Assembly (NCBI GenBank): GCA_044224495.1
Contig: JBGAKG010000023.1
Location: 62,001 to 126,000, forward strand
Direction of reading: 5' to 3'
Length of the DNA: 64,000 nt
Source of the DNA: JBGAKG01 sp044224495
GTDB taxonomy: Bacteria > Myxococcota_A > Polyangia > Polyangiales > Polyangiaceae
Positions 1-8,446 of this stretch are shown here, one piece after another. Below the pieces are notes generated by a model. The model was not told the origin of the DNA, ran no database searches, and was given only the letters and a program-made list of their open reading frames with translations. Each line of letters begins with the position of its first letter. Within the stretch, counting starts at the first letter, position 1. Made by a program: the position numbers and the translations under genes.

Positions 1-2
1 CG

Positions 3-1124
3 TCGGTGTTCCTCCCGCCGCTGCTCTTCCTCAAGCGGCCGGCGTCGTGGCTCCAGGCGTTCTCGCGTCACCGCGGCACGATCGGCTACGGCCCCAACTT
101 CGCCTACGCGCTCTGCGTGAAGCGGCTGAAGGAGAAGGAGCTCGAGGGGATCGATCTGTCGTCGTGGCGCGTCGCCGGCTGCGGCGCGGAGCCGATCCGG
201 CCCGAGACGCTCGAGGCGTTCGCCGACACCTTCGCGCGCTGGGGCTTCCGGAAGGAAGCGCTGCTCCCGTCGTACGGGATGGCCGAGTCGACGCTCGCGG
301 TGTGCTTCAGCGAGCGCGACCAGGGCCCGAAGACGCTCGCCGTCGACGGCCCCACGCTCTGGGCGGATGGCACGGTGAAGGTCGTCCCGGAGGACGCGGA
401 GGGCGCGGTCCGCCTCGTGTCGTGCGGCCCTGCGTTCACCGGCCACGACATCGGGATCTTCGGCATCGACGACGCGACGAGCGCCACGCGCTTGCCCGAA
501 CGCACGGTGGGCGAGATCCGGATCAAGGGGCCGAGCGTGATGGCCGGTTACTGGGAGGACGCGGAGCGCACGCGGGACGCGTTCGCGGGCGACTTCCTCC
601 GCACCGGGGACCTCGGGTTCCTGGACGGCGGCCGGGTCTACATCTGCGGCCGCTCCAAGGAGGTCATCATCCTCAACGGGCGGAACTACTACCCGCAGGA
701 CATCGAGTGGGAGGCCGGGAAGATCCCCGGCGTGCGCAAGGGGAACGTCATCGCCTTCGGCGCGCGCGATCGCATCGAGACCGACCGCGAGCGCGTGGTC
801 GTCGCGTTCGAGGTGCAGGATGCCCGCGAGCTCGATGATCCGAAGCGCGTCGGCGATCTCGTCCAGCGGGTCCGGGCGGCGGTCCAGGCCGGCATGCAGC
901 TCACCCTGGACGACGTGGTGCCGCTCGCGAGCGGCGTCCTGCCGAAGACGTCGAGCGGCAAGCTCCAGCGCGCGAAGACGCGCGAGCTCTACGAGGGCGG
1001 CGCCCTCACCGCGCAGAAGAGCGCGCGCGAGGTGAACCGCCTCGACGTGATGAAGGAAGCGGCGAAGAGTCAGCTCTCGTACTTCAAGCTCGCCGTCCTC
1101 GGCGGGCGCAAGACGAAGGACTGA
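3..1124 (+). CDS. Fatty-acyl-AMP ligase / AMP-dependent synthetase, 5'-truncated by window edge
   Basis: This is the C-terminal ~373 residues of an adenylate-forming enzyme; the frame is open to the window edge, so the true start lies upstream. Visible adenylation signatures are the PSYGMAEST segment (~res 88-96), the RTGDLGF motif (~200), the NGRNYYPQDIE hinge region (~225) and the terminal PKTSSGKLQR lysine motif (~316). The YYPQDIE form is typical of fatty-acyl-AMP ligases (FAAL), which activate fatty acids to acyl-adenylates and pass them to acyl-carrier proteins rather than CoA. No carrier-protein domain follows in this window. The next gene begins at the base after its stop. The FAAL versus acyl-CoA ligase distinction is made from motif style only. 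Confidence 0.85.
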   Translation, partial: SVFLPPLLFLKRPASWLQAFSRHRGTIGYGPNFAYALCVKRLKEKELEGIDLSSWRVAGCGAEPIRPETLEAFADTFARWGFRKEALLPSYGMAESTLAVCFSERDQGPKTLAVDGPTLWADGTVKVVPEDAEGAVRLVSCGPAFTGHDIGIFGIDDATSATRLPERTVGEIRIKGPSVMAGYWEDAERTRDAFAGDFLRTGDLGFLDGGRVYICGRSKEVIILNGRNYYPQDIEWEAGKIPGVRKGNVIAFGARDRIETDRERVVVAFEVQDARELDDPKRVGDLVQRVRAAVQAGMQLTLDDVVPLASGVLPKTSSGKLQRAKTRELYEGGALTAQKSAREVNRLDVMKEAAKSQLSYFKLAVLGGRKTKD

Positions 1125-4049
1125 ATGGGCGCGGGGCGGGCGCGGAGGGTGAGCGGCGTCGTGGTCGCGCTCGCCGCGCTGGTCGCGTGCGGCGGGCCGG
1201 GGCCGCGGCCGCCCCACGGGAACGTCACCCCACCGAACGCGGGCGTCGTGGGGAGCGCCCCGAATCACGCCCGCTGGTTCCTCCATGGTTACGATGACTT
1301 CCGCGCAACCTCTTATGTGCGAACGGAGGATGGCGAGCTCTTCTTCGGAGCCAACGGCGAGCGCCTCCTCCGCACCGGAACGGTCCTCCGCGCCGCCGAA
1401 GATCTCCTGCCCGAGACGATCGTCTCGGCCCAGCTCCAGTCCGGCAAGCTGAGGCTCCTCGGGGCGAGCGGGACGCTCTACCTCGGCACGAGCGCGCTCG
1501 GCCCGTTCACCGCCAAGCTCTCGCCCTTCGACGGAGCGCGGGCGGCGTCGGCCTCGGAGAGCGCGCTCTTCGTCCTCGACCGCGCGAGCAAGCTGCACCG
1601 CTCCGTCGACGGGGTGGCGTGGAGCGACGTGACGCTGCCCGGCCTCGCCGGGGTCGTGACCAGCATCGCGATGGCGGGGAAGCATGGCGTCGTGACGGCC
1701 GTCCCACCGCAGCTCTTCGTCACCCACGACGACGGGGCGACGTTCGCGCTCGCGCCCGCCCCGCCCGCGGGGGTGAGTCGGGTCGTCGTCGATCGGGAGA
1801 GCGTCCTCGCGCGCACCGCGAGCGGGTGGGCGCGGTTCGATCCCGCGGCCCCAACAGCATCGGGGGGCTTCGTCACCGCGATGGGACCCGGGCTGTGGAG
1901 CCCCCAGTGGCCCGCGCGGCCGGGCGTCGTGCAGGCGCTCGCGGGCGCGATCGAGGTCGACCTCGCGCGCGGCGCCACGCCCGAGCTCGCCGTTCACGCG
2001 CTCGACGCGCCGGCCACGTACCAAGCGCTCGAGCTCCCCTCCCCGTGCACCCAGCTCACGCCGGCGACCGACGCGACCTCCGTCGCCGTGCGCTGCGACG
2101 GCCCCGCCGACGCGCCGGGCACGACGCTCGTCTACGTGCGGGCCGCGAACGGGGCCTTCGCGCCGCTCGCCAAGCTCGATCCGGGCGGCACGACCCACAC
2201 CGACCACGCCGCGTTGGCCCTCGGCCCCGACGGTGCCGTCTTCGTCGGCGAACGGTGCAAAGACGAGTGGAGCACGGAGTGCGCTCGCCCCGTCGCGCGC
2301 GTCGCGAAAGACGGGCCGTTCGTCCCGATCCCGCAGGGCGTCGCGCTCGCAGCAGCCTGGGAGCCCGCCCACGCCGGGTTCCTCGTCGTCGCGACCGATC
2401 GCGAGCGCACGCGCTTGCTCCGCATCGGCGCTCGGAGCGCGGGTGCGGCTCCCACCGTCGAGGATCTCGGGGTGCTCTTCCCGGGCGAGGCGCAGACGGC
2501 GACCCTCGGGATCGGCGCCGACGGCAGCGCCGGCATCGTCGTGCGCGCGGGCGAAGAGGTCGCCGCCTTCGTCACCTCCGGCAGCACGTTCAAGGCCGCC
2601 GCCGTCCCCGCCCTCCGCTTGCACGGCGGCGCGCTCGCTGGCGCGAACGGGCTCGTGCTCACGGAGAGCGGCCGCGCGTTCGAGACGAACGACGGCGCGT
2701 CGACGTGGCACGAGGTCCTCGCGCCTGCCGCCTCGCACGGGGTCCTCGGTTGCAGCACGGCGGGGTGCTTGACCGATCGCGGCGCCCGCGTCGGATGGGA
2801 CGGCGCCAGCGGCGGCTCGCCGTTCTTCGCCCGCGCCGCGCGCACGGGCACCACGCCGAAGGGCCTCCGCTGCAAAGCCGCCGGCCCGCGCATGCCCACC
2901 GGCTCGTTCCCGAGCGTTCCCCGCGCGAGCGCGCTCGATCACGGTCCGTACCGGATCGTGCTCGCCTCGCGCGACGGCGACGGGGGCATCCGCGCGCTCC
3001 GCAGCGCGTGGGCGGACGCCCCGTCCCGCTTCGCCTCGGCCGACGTGCTCGGCCCCGGGCAGCCGTACCCCGCGTTCGGCACGCGCGCCGTGCTCCTCAC
3101 GCAGACGGGCGGCGTCGTCGCCGCGCGCTACACGTGGAAGCGGATCCGCTTCGCGGGCACGTTCAACCCGATCGCGCTCGAGGTGGGGTGGCTCCGCGAT
3201 GGCGAGCCCGCGCCGCATCGCGCCGCGACGACGCTCGCTCCCTACCGCTCCGACACGGCGTTCCTCGACCGCGCGAGCGAGTCGGCGACGCTCCCCGAGG
3301 TGCTCGCCCTCGCGCCGGACGGCGTTCACTGGCGCGCGCCGGAGACGACCGGCGATCTCGCGATCGGTCGATTCTTCATGGACCGCGGCGGCGAGAAGAA
3401 GGTCCCGTTCGCGCTCGACCTCGCCGGCAAGCACGCGTTCGTGAGCGGCGACCGCGACGCGCCCACGCTCGCCGCCGACCACGACGGCGACCTCGGCATC
3501 GCCGAGGTCACCGAGAAGCGCTCGACGGTGGTGCTCCCCGGCGTCGACGACGCGGAGCGCGCGCTCGTCTTCGCGACCCTCGGCGGCAAGCCGCTCGCGA
3601 TCGCCACCGATCGGCGCGCGGGCCGGAGCTTCGCGTTCCCCGTCGCGCTCCGCCCCGGCGGTGCTCCGGCGTTCGAGCTCCCGACCCAACGCTCGCTCGA
3701 CGGCGTCGCGTCCTGCGCCCCCACGACGCCGGGCGACCCGCTCGATCTCCCGTGGACGGTCGGAACGCGCCGGGCGATCCGCGTCGTCGATGCGGGGACC
3801 GAGCGCCTCTTCGTCACCGACCGCGCGCGCGTGCGGGTGAGCGGCAGCGCCGTCACGTGCGTCACCGGGTGGGACGCCGTGCCGCTCGATCACCCCACCG
3901 CGAGCCTCCTCGTACTCGACGGCGGCACCCGCGCGTTGCTCGTCGAGATGGCCCCGGCCGCCAACGCCGGCGGCGCGGTTCTCCCCCTCGCGTGCGCGCC
4001 CGATGACGGGGCGCCCTCGCTGGCGTACGGTGACGTCGAGGGGATGTAG
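1125..4049 (+). CDS. Large secreted lipoprotein with Asp-box (BNR/sialidase-like) beta-propeller repeats, function unknown
   Basis: This is a 974-residue protein starting with ATG directly after the stop of the ligase gene. The N-terminus is a lipoprotein signal: basic MGAGRARR, a hydrophobic core, and an LVAC lipobox with Cys at about residue 22. The body is rich in beta-type sequence and contains several degenerate Asp-box motifs (HRSVDGVAW ~160; THDDGATF ~199; ETNDGASTW ~527), as in sialidase-like or Ycf48-like propellers. No catalytic sialidase residues could be assigned. The tight junction suggests co-transcription with the ligase. I do not recognise a specific family; a surface-exposed propeller lipoprotein is the safest description. 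Confidence 0.7.
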   Translation: MGAGRARRVSGVVVALAALVACGGPGPRPPHGNVTPPNAGVVGSAPNHARWFLHGYDDFRATSYVRTEDGELFFGANGERLLRTGTVLRAAEDLLPETIVSAQLQSGKLRLLGASGTLYLGTSALGPFTAKLSPFDGARAASASESALFVLDRASKLHRSVDGVAWSDVTLPGLAGVVTSIAMAGKHGVVTAVPPQLFVTHDDGATFALAPAPPAGVSRVVVDRESVLARTASGWARFDPAAPTASGGFVTAMGPGLWSPQWPARPGVVQALAGAIEVDLARGATPELAVHALDAPATYQALELPSPCTQLTPATDATSVAVRCDGPADAPGTTLVYVRAANGAFAPLAKLDPGGTTHTDHAALALGPDGAVFVGERCKDEWSTECARPVARVAKDGPFVPIPQGVALAAAWEPAHAGFLVVATDRERTRLLRIGARSAGAAPTVEDLGVLFPGEAQTATLGIGADGSAGIVVRAGEEVAAFVTSGSTFKAAAVPALRLHGGALAGANGLVLTESGRAFETNDGASTWHEVLAPAASHGVLGCSTAGCLTDRGARVGWDGASGGSPFFARAARTGTTPKGLRCKAAGPRMPTGSFPSVPRASALDHGPYRIVLASRDGDGGIRALRSAWADAPSRFASADVLGPGQPYPAFGTRAVLLTQTGGVVAARYTWKRIRFAGTFNPIALEVGWLRDGEPAPHRAATTLAPYRSDTAFLDRASESATLPEVLALAPDGVHWRAPETTGDLAIGRFFMDRGGEKKVPFALDLAGKHAFVSGDRDAPTLAADHDGDLGIAEVTEKRSTVVLPGVDDAERALVFATLGGKPLAIATDRRAGRSFAFPVALRPGGAPAFELPTQRSLDGVASCAPTTPGDPLDLPWTVGTRRAIRVVDAGTERLFVTDRARVRVSGSAVTCVTGWDAVPLDHPTASLLVLDGGTRALLVEMAPAANAGGAVLPLACAPDDGAPSLAYGDVEGM

Positions 4050-4072
4050 GCGGCTTCTCGAACGAGAATGGC

Positions 4073-4101
4073 TTGCAGATGAGAATCTTTCTAATTATGG
4101 T
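4073..4101 (+). promoter_or_regulatory. Candidate sigma-70 type promoter of perR, giving a near-leaderless transcript
   Basis: A possible -35 (TTGCAG, 4073-4078) and -10 (TATGGT, 4096-4101) are separated by exactly 17 bases. The predicted transcription start falls about 7 bases after the -10, at or next to the ATG of perR at 4108. No Shine-Dalgarno sequence precedes that ATG, which fits a leaderless message. The segment is AT-rich compared with its surroundings. Confidence 0.45.
4080..4094 (+). promoter_or_regulatory. PerR/Fur-type operator box
   Basis: TGAGAATCTTTCTAA reads on the other strand as TTAGAAAGATTCTCA, a 7-1-7 inverted repeat with five of seven positions paired. It is close to the PerR consensus TTAGAATNATTCTAA. 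It lies between the candidate -35 and -10 of the gene encoding the PerR-like regulator, where binding would block RNA polymerase, so autoregulation is expected. A related partial motif (CGAGAATGG, around 4063-4071) lies just upstream. Confidence 0.6.
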
Positions 4102-4107
4102 GACGCC

Positions 4108-4551
4108 ATGGACCGGCGACCGACGCGCACCCAAGCGATGATCGCGGACCTCCGGGCGCGCGGCCTTCGGATGACGCCGCAGCGCCTCGCCATCGTGGAG
4201 CAGTTCGCGTCCGACCTGACGCACCCCACCGCGCAGGAGCTCTTCGATCGCCTCCGCCCGTCGTTTCCGACGATGAGCTTCGCCACCGTCTACAACACGC
4301 TCGACGCGCTCGCGCGCGCGGGCCTGTCCCGCACCCTCCGCCTCGGCGCGGCAGCGCGCTTCGACCCCAACACGGCGCCGCACCACCACGCGGTGTGCGA
4401 CCGCTGCGGCGCCATCATCGACGTCGACGTGACGGCGCGCGATCTCGCGCCCGACAAGAGCGACGCCCGGGCGCTGGGCCACTCGGCGCCCGGCTTCGCC
4501 GTCAGCGCGGTCGAGCGCGTGTACCGCGGCACGTGCGGATCGTGCAGCTGA
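4108..4551 (+). CDS. perR: Fur-family peroxide-responsive regulator (PerR type)
   Basis: This is a 147-aa Fur-family metalloregulator: an N-terminal winged helix (MTPQRLAIVEQF, res 22-33) and a metal-binding dimerisation domain. The residues that bind regulatory metal in Bacillus PerR (His37, Asp85, His91, His93, Asp104) have matching residues here: His39, Asp86, His92, His94 and Asp105. Asp rather than Glu at the last site is the usual mark of PerR over Fur. Two CxxC pairs (Cys97/Cys100 and Cys143/Cys146) form the structural zinc site. The frame stays open upstream to 4003, but the ATG at 4108 was chosen because it gives the normal Fur length and starts just after the promoter and PerR box. 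The adjacent rubrerythrin supports a peroxide role. Confidence 0.88.
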   Translation: MDRRPTRTQAMIADLRARGLRMTPQRLAIVEQFASDLTHPTAQELFDRLRPSFPTMSFATVYNTLDALARAGLSRTLRLGAAARFDPNTAPHHHAVCDRCGAIIDVDVTARDLAPDKSDARALGHSAPGFAVSAVERVYRGTCGSCS

Positions 4552-4612
4552 GAAGACTCCGCGAGCATCGCAACTCGGTGCCCGCTTCGCCTACGAAAAG
4601 GAGAGAACCCAC

Positions 4613-5035
<423 letters not shown>

Positions 5036-5036
5036 A

Positions 5037-5089
5037 GTGAACCCCGCCCGCGCCGCGCGTCGGAGCTCCCGGCACGCGGCGCGGTTCAC
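5037..5089 (+). terminator. Strong two-part hairpin between rubrerythrin and the Fe-S oxidoreductase
   Basis: Two bases after the rubrerythrin stop, GTGAACC (5037-5043) pairs with GGTTCAC (5083-5089), and an inner GCGCCGCG (5050-5057) pairs with CGCGGCGC (5075-5082). The sides are separated by a small asymmetric bulge. No U-run follows, so it is not a classical intrinsic terminator. It may stabilise the rubrerythrin message, attenuate read-through, or occlude the start at 5098, which has no clear ribosome site. Confidence 0.5.
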
Positions 5090-5097
5090 GGTGTCCG

Positions 5098-6420
5098 ATG
5101 AAGAAGATCGATCCGAAGCCCTCGAAGCCGCCCGCGACGAACCCGAACGAAGAGCGTTATTGGGATCCGCGGGACCTCGAGACCGAGCTCCGCCGCGTCT
5201 TCGAGATTTGTCACAACTGCCGCATGTGCGTGAACTACTGCGGCACGTTCCCGGACGTGTTCGCGCGCGTCGACCGCGACATCGAGGCCGGCGCCGAGGG
5301 CGCCGAGCGCCTCGGCGCAGACGACTTCCGCAGCGCGACCGAGCTCTGCTGGCAGTGCAAGCTCTGTTACATCAAGTGCCCCTACACGCCCGACGAAGGG
5401 CACGAGTGGGCGGTCGACTTCCCTCGCCTGATGACGCGCGAGAAGTCCCAGCGCACGCGGCGCGAGGGCCTCTCGATCCAGGACCGCGCGCTCGGCGAGC
5501 CCGGCCAGCTCGGCTGGCTCAGCTCCGGACCGGCGGCGCGCGTCGCGAACTTCGTGAACGAGAAGCGGCTGGTGCGAAAGGTCATGGAGGCCACGGCCGG
5601 GATCAGCGCCGAGTTCCCGCTCCCGCCGTTCGCGGTCACCACCTTCCAGAAGTGGCTGGACCGCCACGAGCCGCTCGCGGAGGCCGGCACGCTCGGCGAG
5701 GTCGCGATCTTCGCGACGTGCCAGGGCGACTACAACCTCCCCGCCGCGCCGGCGAACGCCGTCCGCGTGCTCGAGAAGAACGGCTTCAAGGTCGTCCGCC
5801 CGGCGCAGGTGTGCTGCGGCATCCCCAACATCGACGGCGGCGATCTGGACGAAGCGCGCGCGAAGGCGCGGACGAACGTGGCGTCGCTCCTCCGCGAGAT
5901 CGACGCCGGGCGCGACGTCGTCGTCCCCGGGCCGTCGTGCTCCTACACGATCCGGAAGGAGTACCCCGAGCTCCTCGGCACGGCCGACGCCAAGCGCGTC
6001 GCCGAGCACACCTTCGACCTCATGGAGTTCCTCGAGAAGCTCCGCAAGGAGAAGAAGCTCAACAAGGACTTCAAGAAGCCGCTCGGCAAGGTCGCGTACC
6101 ACGCGCCTTGTCACCTCCGGGCGCAGAAGGTCGGCTTCCCCGCCGCGCGCGTGCTCGGGACGATCCCCGACACCGAGGTCGAGACGGTGCAGGAGTGCTC
6201 CGCCGTCGACGGCACGTGGGGAATGAAGGCGCAGTACTACGAGATGGGCCGCAAGTACGCGCAGAAGCTCGTCCGCGGCGTCGAGGGCGTCTCTGCCGAC
6301 GTGCTCGTGTCCGATTGCCCGCTCGCCGGGCTCCGCTTGAAGAAAGAGACTGGGATGCCCGTGCGGCATCCGATCGAAGCGCTCGCCGAGGCCTACGGGA
6401 TCGGCATCGCGCTGGAGTGA
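5098..6420 (+). CDS. GlpC/heterodisulfide-reductase-like Fe-S oxidoreductase with CCG domains
   Basis: This is a 440-aa cytoplasmic iron-sulfur protein. The N-terminal third carries ferredoxin-type clusters: CHNCRMCVNYC (~res 38-48) and CWQCKLCYIKC (~res 84-94). The C-terminal half holds two CCG-type repeats (VCCGIPN ~238 and the later CHLRAQK / CPLAG segments), as in GlpC, HdrB and LldE. Such proteins pass electrons between quinone, thiol or flavin partners. The order rubrerythrin - this gene - DUF3501 is one I recognise from other bacteria, so a role feeding electrons to the rubredoxin-less rubrerythrin is reasonable but inferred. The start is the ATG after the hairpin; no strong Shine-Dalgarno is present. 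Confidence 0.85.
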   Translation: MKKIDPKPSKPPATNPNEERYWDPRDLETELRRVFEICHNCRMCVNYCGTFPDVFARVDRDIEAGAEGAERLGADDFRSATELCWQCKLCYIKCPYTPDEGHEWAVDFPRLMTREKSQRTRREGLSIQDRALGEPGQLGWLSSGPAARVANFVNEKRLVRKVMEATAGISAEFPLPPFAVTTFQKWLDRHEPLAEAGTLGEVAIFATCQGDYNLPAAPANAVRVLEKNGFKVVRPAQVCCGIPNIDGGDLDEARAKARTNVASLLREIDAGRDVVVPGPSCSYTIRKEYPELLGTADAKRVAEHTFDLMEFLEKLRKEKKLNKDFKKPLGKVAYHAPCHLRAQKVGFPAARVLGTIPDTEVETVQECSAVDGTWGMKAQYYEMGRKYAQKLVRGVEGVSADVLVSDCPLAGLRLKKETGMPVRHPIEALAEAYGIGIALE

Positions 6421-6433
6421 AGCGAGGTTCGTC

Positions 6434-7027
6434 ATGCCCAGCAAGTTGGTCCAGCGCAACGAGGTCCTCTCCATCGGCGACTACGAAGCCGTCCGCGCGC
6501 AGTTCCGCAACCGCGTGATCGAGGAGAAGAAAGCGCGCCGCGTCGCCATCGGCGAGCGCGCGACGGCGCTCTTCGAGAACCACGACACGGCGTTGCTCCA
6601 GATCCAGGAGATGCTGCGCACCGAGCGCATCACGCGCGAGGCGGCGATCCTCCACGAGATCGAGACCTACAACGAGTTCATCCCCGGCGATCGCGAGCTC
6701 TCTTGCACGATCATGATCAACGTCGACGACAAGGAGGAGCGCGAGCGCTTCCTCTTCGCCCTCGCCGGCGTCGAGAAGACCATCGCCCTCGTCGTCGACG
6801 GCAAACGCTACCCGGCCTCGTGGGACGAGCGCCGAGTCGAAGCGGACCGGGCTTCGGCGGTGCTCTACTTGAAGTTCCCGATCGACGACGATGCGATCGA
6901 CGCACTTCGGGCTGCGGCTCGAGGGGGCGCCCACGTGCTCGAGATCGAGATCGACCACGACGCCTATCGCTCGCGGGCTGCGCTCGACCGGCGCGTGCTC
7001 GTCAGCCTGGCCGAAGACTTCGCGTGA
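6434..7027 (+). CDS. DUF3501 family protein
   Basis: This 197-aa soluble protein is recognisable as the DUF3501 family by its start (LVQRNEVLSIGDYEAVR) and the central IQEMLRTERI and EIETYNEFIPG segments. There is no signal peptide, membrane segment or cysteine motif except one isolated Cys (~res 94). A GAGG ribosome site (6424-6427) precedes the ATG by six bases. It follows the Fe-S oxidoreductase by 13 bases and overlaps the next gene by four, so it belongs to the same transcript. The family has no established biochemical role. Its recurrent pairing with rubrerythrin and the Fe-S protein suggests it is an accessory of that peroxide-reduction system. Confidence 0.8.
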   Translation: MPSKLVQRNEVLSIGDYEAVRAQFRNRVIEEKKARRVAIGERATALFENHDTALLQIQEMLRTERITREAAILHEIETYNEFIPGDRELSCTIMINVDDKEERERFLFALAGVEKTIALVVDGKRYPASWDERRVEADRASAVLYLKFPIDDDAIDALRAAARGGAHVLEIEIDHDAYRSRAALDRRVLVSLAEDFA

Positions 7028-7446
7028 CCGCCCCCAACGCCCACGTGTACGAGCGGCCGGTCCGCTTCGAGGACGTCGACGCCGCCGGCATCGTCTTCTT
7101 CGCGCGCTTCTTCGGCTACGGCCACGAGGCGATGGAGTCCCTCTACGACGCGCTCGAAGGCGGGTACCACGGCCTCACGATGGTGCGCCGGATCGGGATG
7201 CCGGCGGTCCACGTGACGGCCGACTACAAGGCGCCGCTCCGCTTCGGTGACGTCGCGCGGATCCTCGTCACCATCCCGCGGATCGGGAACAAGTCCGTCG
7301 TATACCGGTACGAGCTCTTTCGCGCGAAGGACGGCGTCCTCTCCGCCGTGATCGAGCACACCTGCGCGGTGACCGACCTCGACGCGATGAAGGCCATCCC
7401 AATCCCGGACGACGTGCGGGCGGTCCTGGAACGGCACCGAGCCTGA
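7024..7446 (+). CDS. Acyl-CoA thioesterase, 4HBT hot-dog family (YbgC/FadM-like)
   Basis: This is a 140-aa hot-dog fold protein. The active-site helix is visible near the N-terminus: RFEDVDAAGIVFFARFFGYGHE (~res 14-35), where the Asp in the D-x-D-x-x-G-I-V pattern is the catalytic residue of the 4-hydroxybenzoyl-CoA thioesterase group. The frame is open far upstream, but the GTG at 7024 overlaps the DUF3501 stop (GTGA) and gives the typical family length. It would hydrolyse short or medium acyl-CoA or acyl-ACP thioesters in the cytoplasm. A link to the peroxide genes is only positional. The next gene is convergent with a one-base gap. Confidence 0.82.
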   Translation: MTAPNAHVYERPVRFEDVDAAGIVFFARFFGYGHEAMESLYDALEGGYHGLTMVRRIGMPAVHVTADYKAPLRFGDVARILVTIPRIGNKSVVYRYELFRAKDGVLSAVIEHTCAVTDLDAMKAIPIPDDVRAVLERHRA

Positions 7447-7447
7447 G

Positions 7448-8446
7448 TCAGGGGACGAGCACGATCTTTCCGAACTGCTTCCCCTGCTCCATGTGGCGGA
7501 ACGCGTCTTCGCCCTCGGCGAACGGGAAGGTGCGATCGACGACCGGGCGCAGCTTCTTCTCGGCGTAGAGCGCCACCATCGCGCCGAACTCGGCGGAAGT
7601 CCCCATCGTGGTGCCTTGGAGCCGGAGCTGCTTCCAGAACAGGCGGCGAAGATCGACCCCGCTGGGGTTCCCCAGCGTCGCACCGAAGAAGACGATCCGA
7701 CCGCCGGGGCGGGCGAGGTCCACGAGCGACGCGAATCCGTCACCCCCGGCGCTGTCGATCACGACGTCGTAGCCGGCACCCGCGCTCGCTTTGAGGGTCT
7801 TGACCCAAGTCGCATCCGTGTAGAGTGCACCCACCTGCGCGCCGAGGGCGCGTGCACGCTCGAGCTTCGCTGGATCGCCCGACGTCACGTGGACCTCGGC
7901 CCCTCGCGCGAGCGCGATCTGGAGCGCGGCGAGCGCAACGCCACCACCGATCCCGGTCACGAGCACGCGCTGGCCGGGCCCCACTTCGCCCTGAGTCACT
8001 GCGGCGCGATAGGCCGTGAGGCCCGCGAGCGGAATCGCGGCCGCCTCGGCGTCGGTGAGATGCTCGGGGCACGCCACGAGCTGAGCGGCGCCGATTTTTG
8101 TGTATTCTGCAAGCGTTCCGTCCTCGGGCAGCCCGAGGATCCGGTAGTCCTTCCCTTGCGCGCGCGGGTCGTCGCCCCACTGCGTCCCGGGATCGAGCAC
8201 GACGCGACGCCCCTTCCACGACGCATCGACGCCGGGCCCGACCTCCGCGACGGTTCCGACGCCGTCGGACCCGACGATGATCGGCCACTTGAGACCGGCG
8301 TACTTTCCCTGGCGGATCCACACGTCGCGGTGGTTCAGCGCGGCGGCCGCGATCCGGACGAGGACCTCGCCCGGGCCGGCGACCTTGTCCGGCACGTCCC
8401 GAAGGGCGACCGGTTGGTTCACGCCCTCGAGCACGAGGGCGCGCAT
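7448..8446 (-). CDS. MDR-family NAD(P)H-dependent alcohol dehydrogenase / quinone oxidoreductase-like
   Basis: This is a 332-aa medium-chain dehydrogenase/reductase. The N-terminal GroES-like part starts MRALVLEGVNQPVALRDVP and contains the LNHRDVWIRQGKY segment. The Rossmann part has VLVTGIGGGVALAALQIA (~res 150-167), a nucleotide-binding loop, followed by ATLGNPSGVD and the C-terminal GKIVLVP. Cysteine ligands for catalytic and structural zinc are absent, which favours the zinc-independent quinone-oxidoreductase or enoyl-reductase branches. The ATG at 8446 shares one base with the stop of the upstream Lgt-like gene (TGATG), so translation is coupled. Substrate cannot be assigned. Confidence 0.85.
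   Translation of the reverse strand: MRALVLEGVNQPVALRDVPDKVAGPGEVLVRIAAAALNHRDVWIRQGKYAGLKWPIIVGSDGVGTVAEVGPGVDASWKGRRVVLDPGTQWGDDPRAQGKDYRILGLPEDGTLAEYTKIGAAQLVACPEHLTDAEAAAIPLAGLTAYRAAVTQGEVGPGQRVLVTGIGGGVALAALQIALARGAEVHVTSGDPAKLERARALGAQVGALYTDATWVKTLKASAGAGYDVVIDSAGGDGFASLVDLARPGGRIVFFGATLGNPSGVDLRRLFWKQLRLQGTTMGTSAEFGAMVALYAEKKLRPVVDRTFPFAEGEDAFRHMEQGKQFGKIVLVP

Noticed and set aside
4003..4107. An upstream extension of the PerR frame
   Set aside because: It would overlap the propeller gene and add residues not found in Fur proteins; promoter and PerR box lie inside it.
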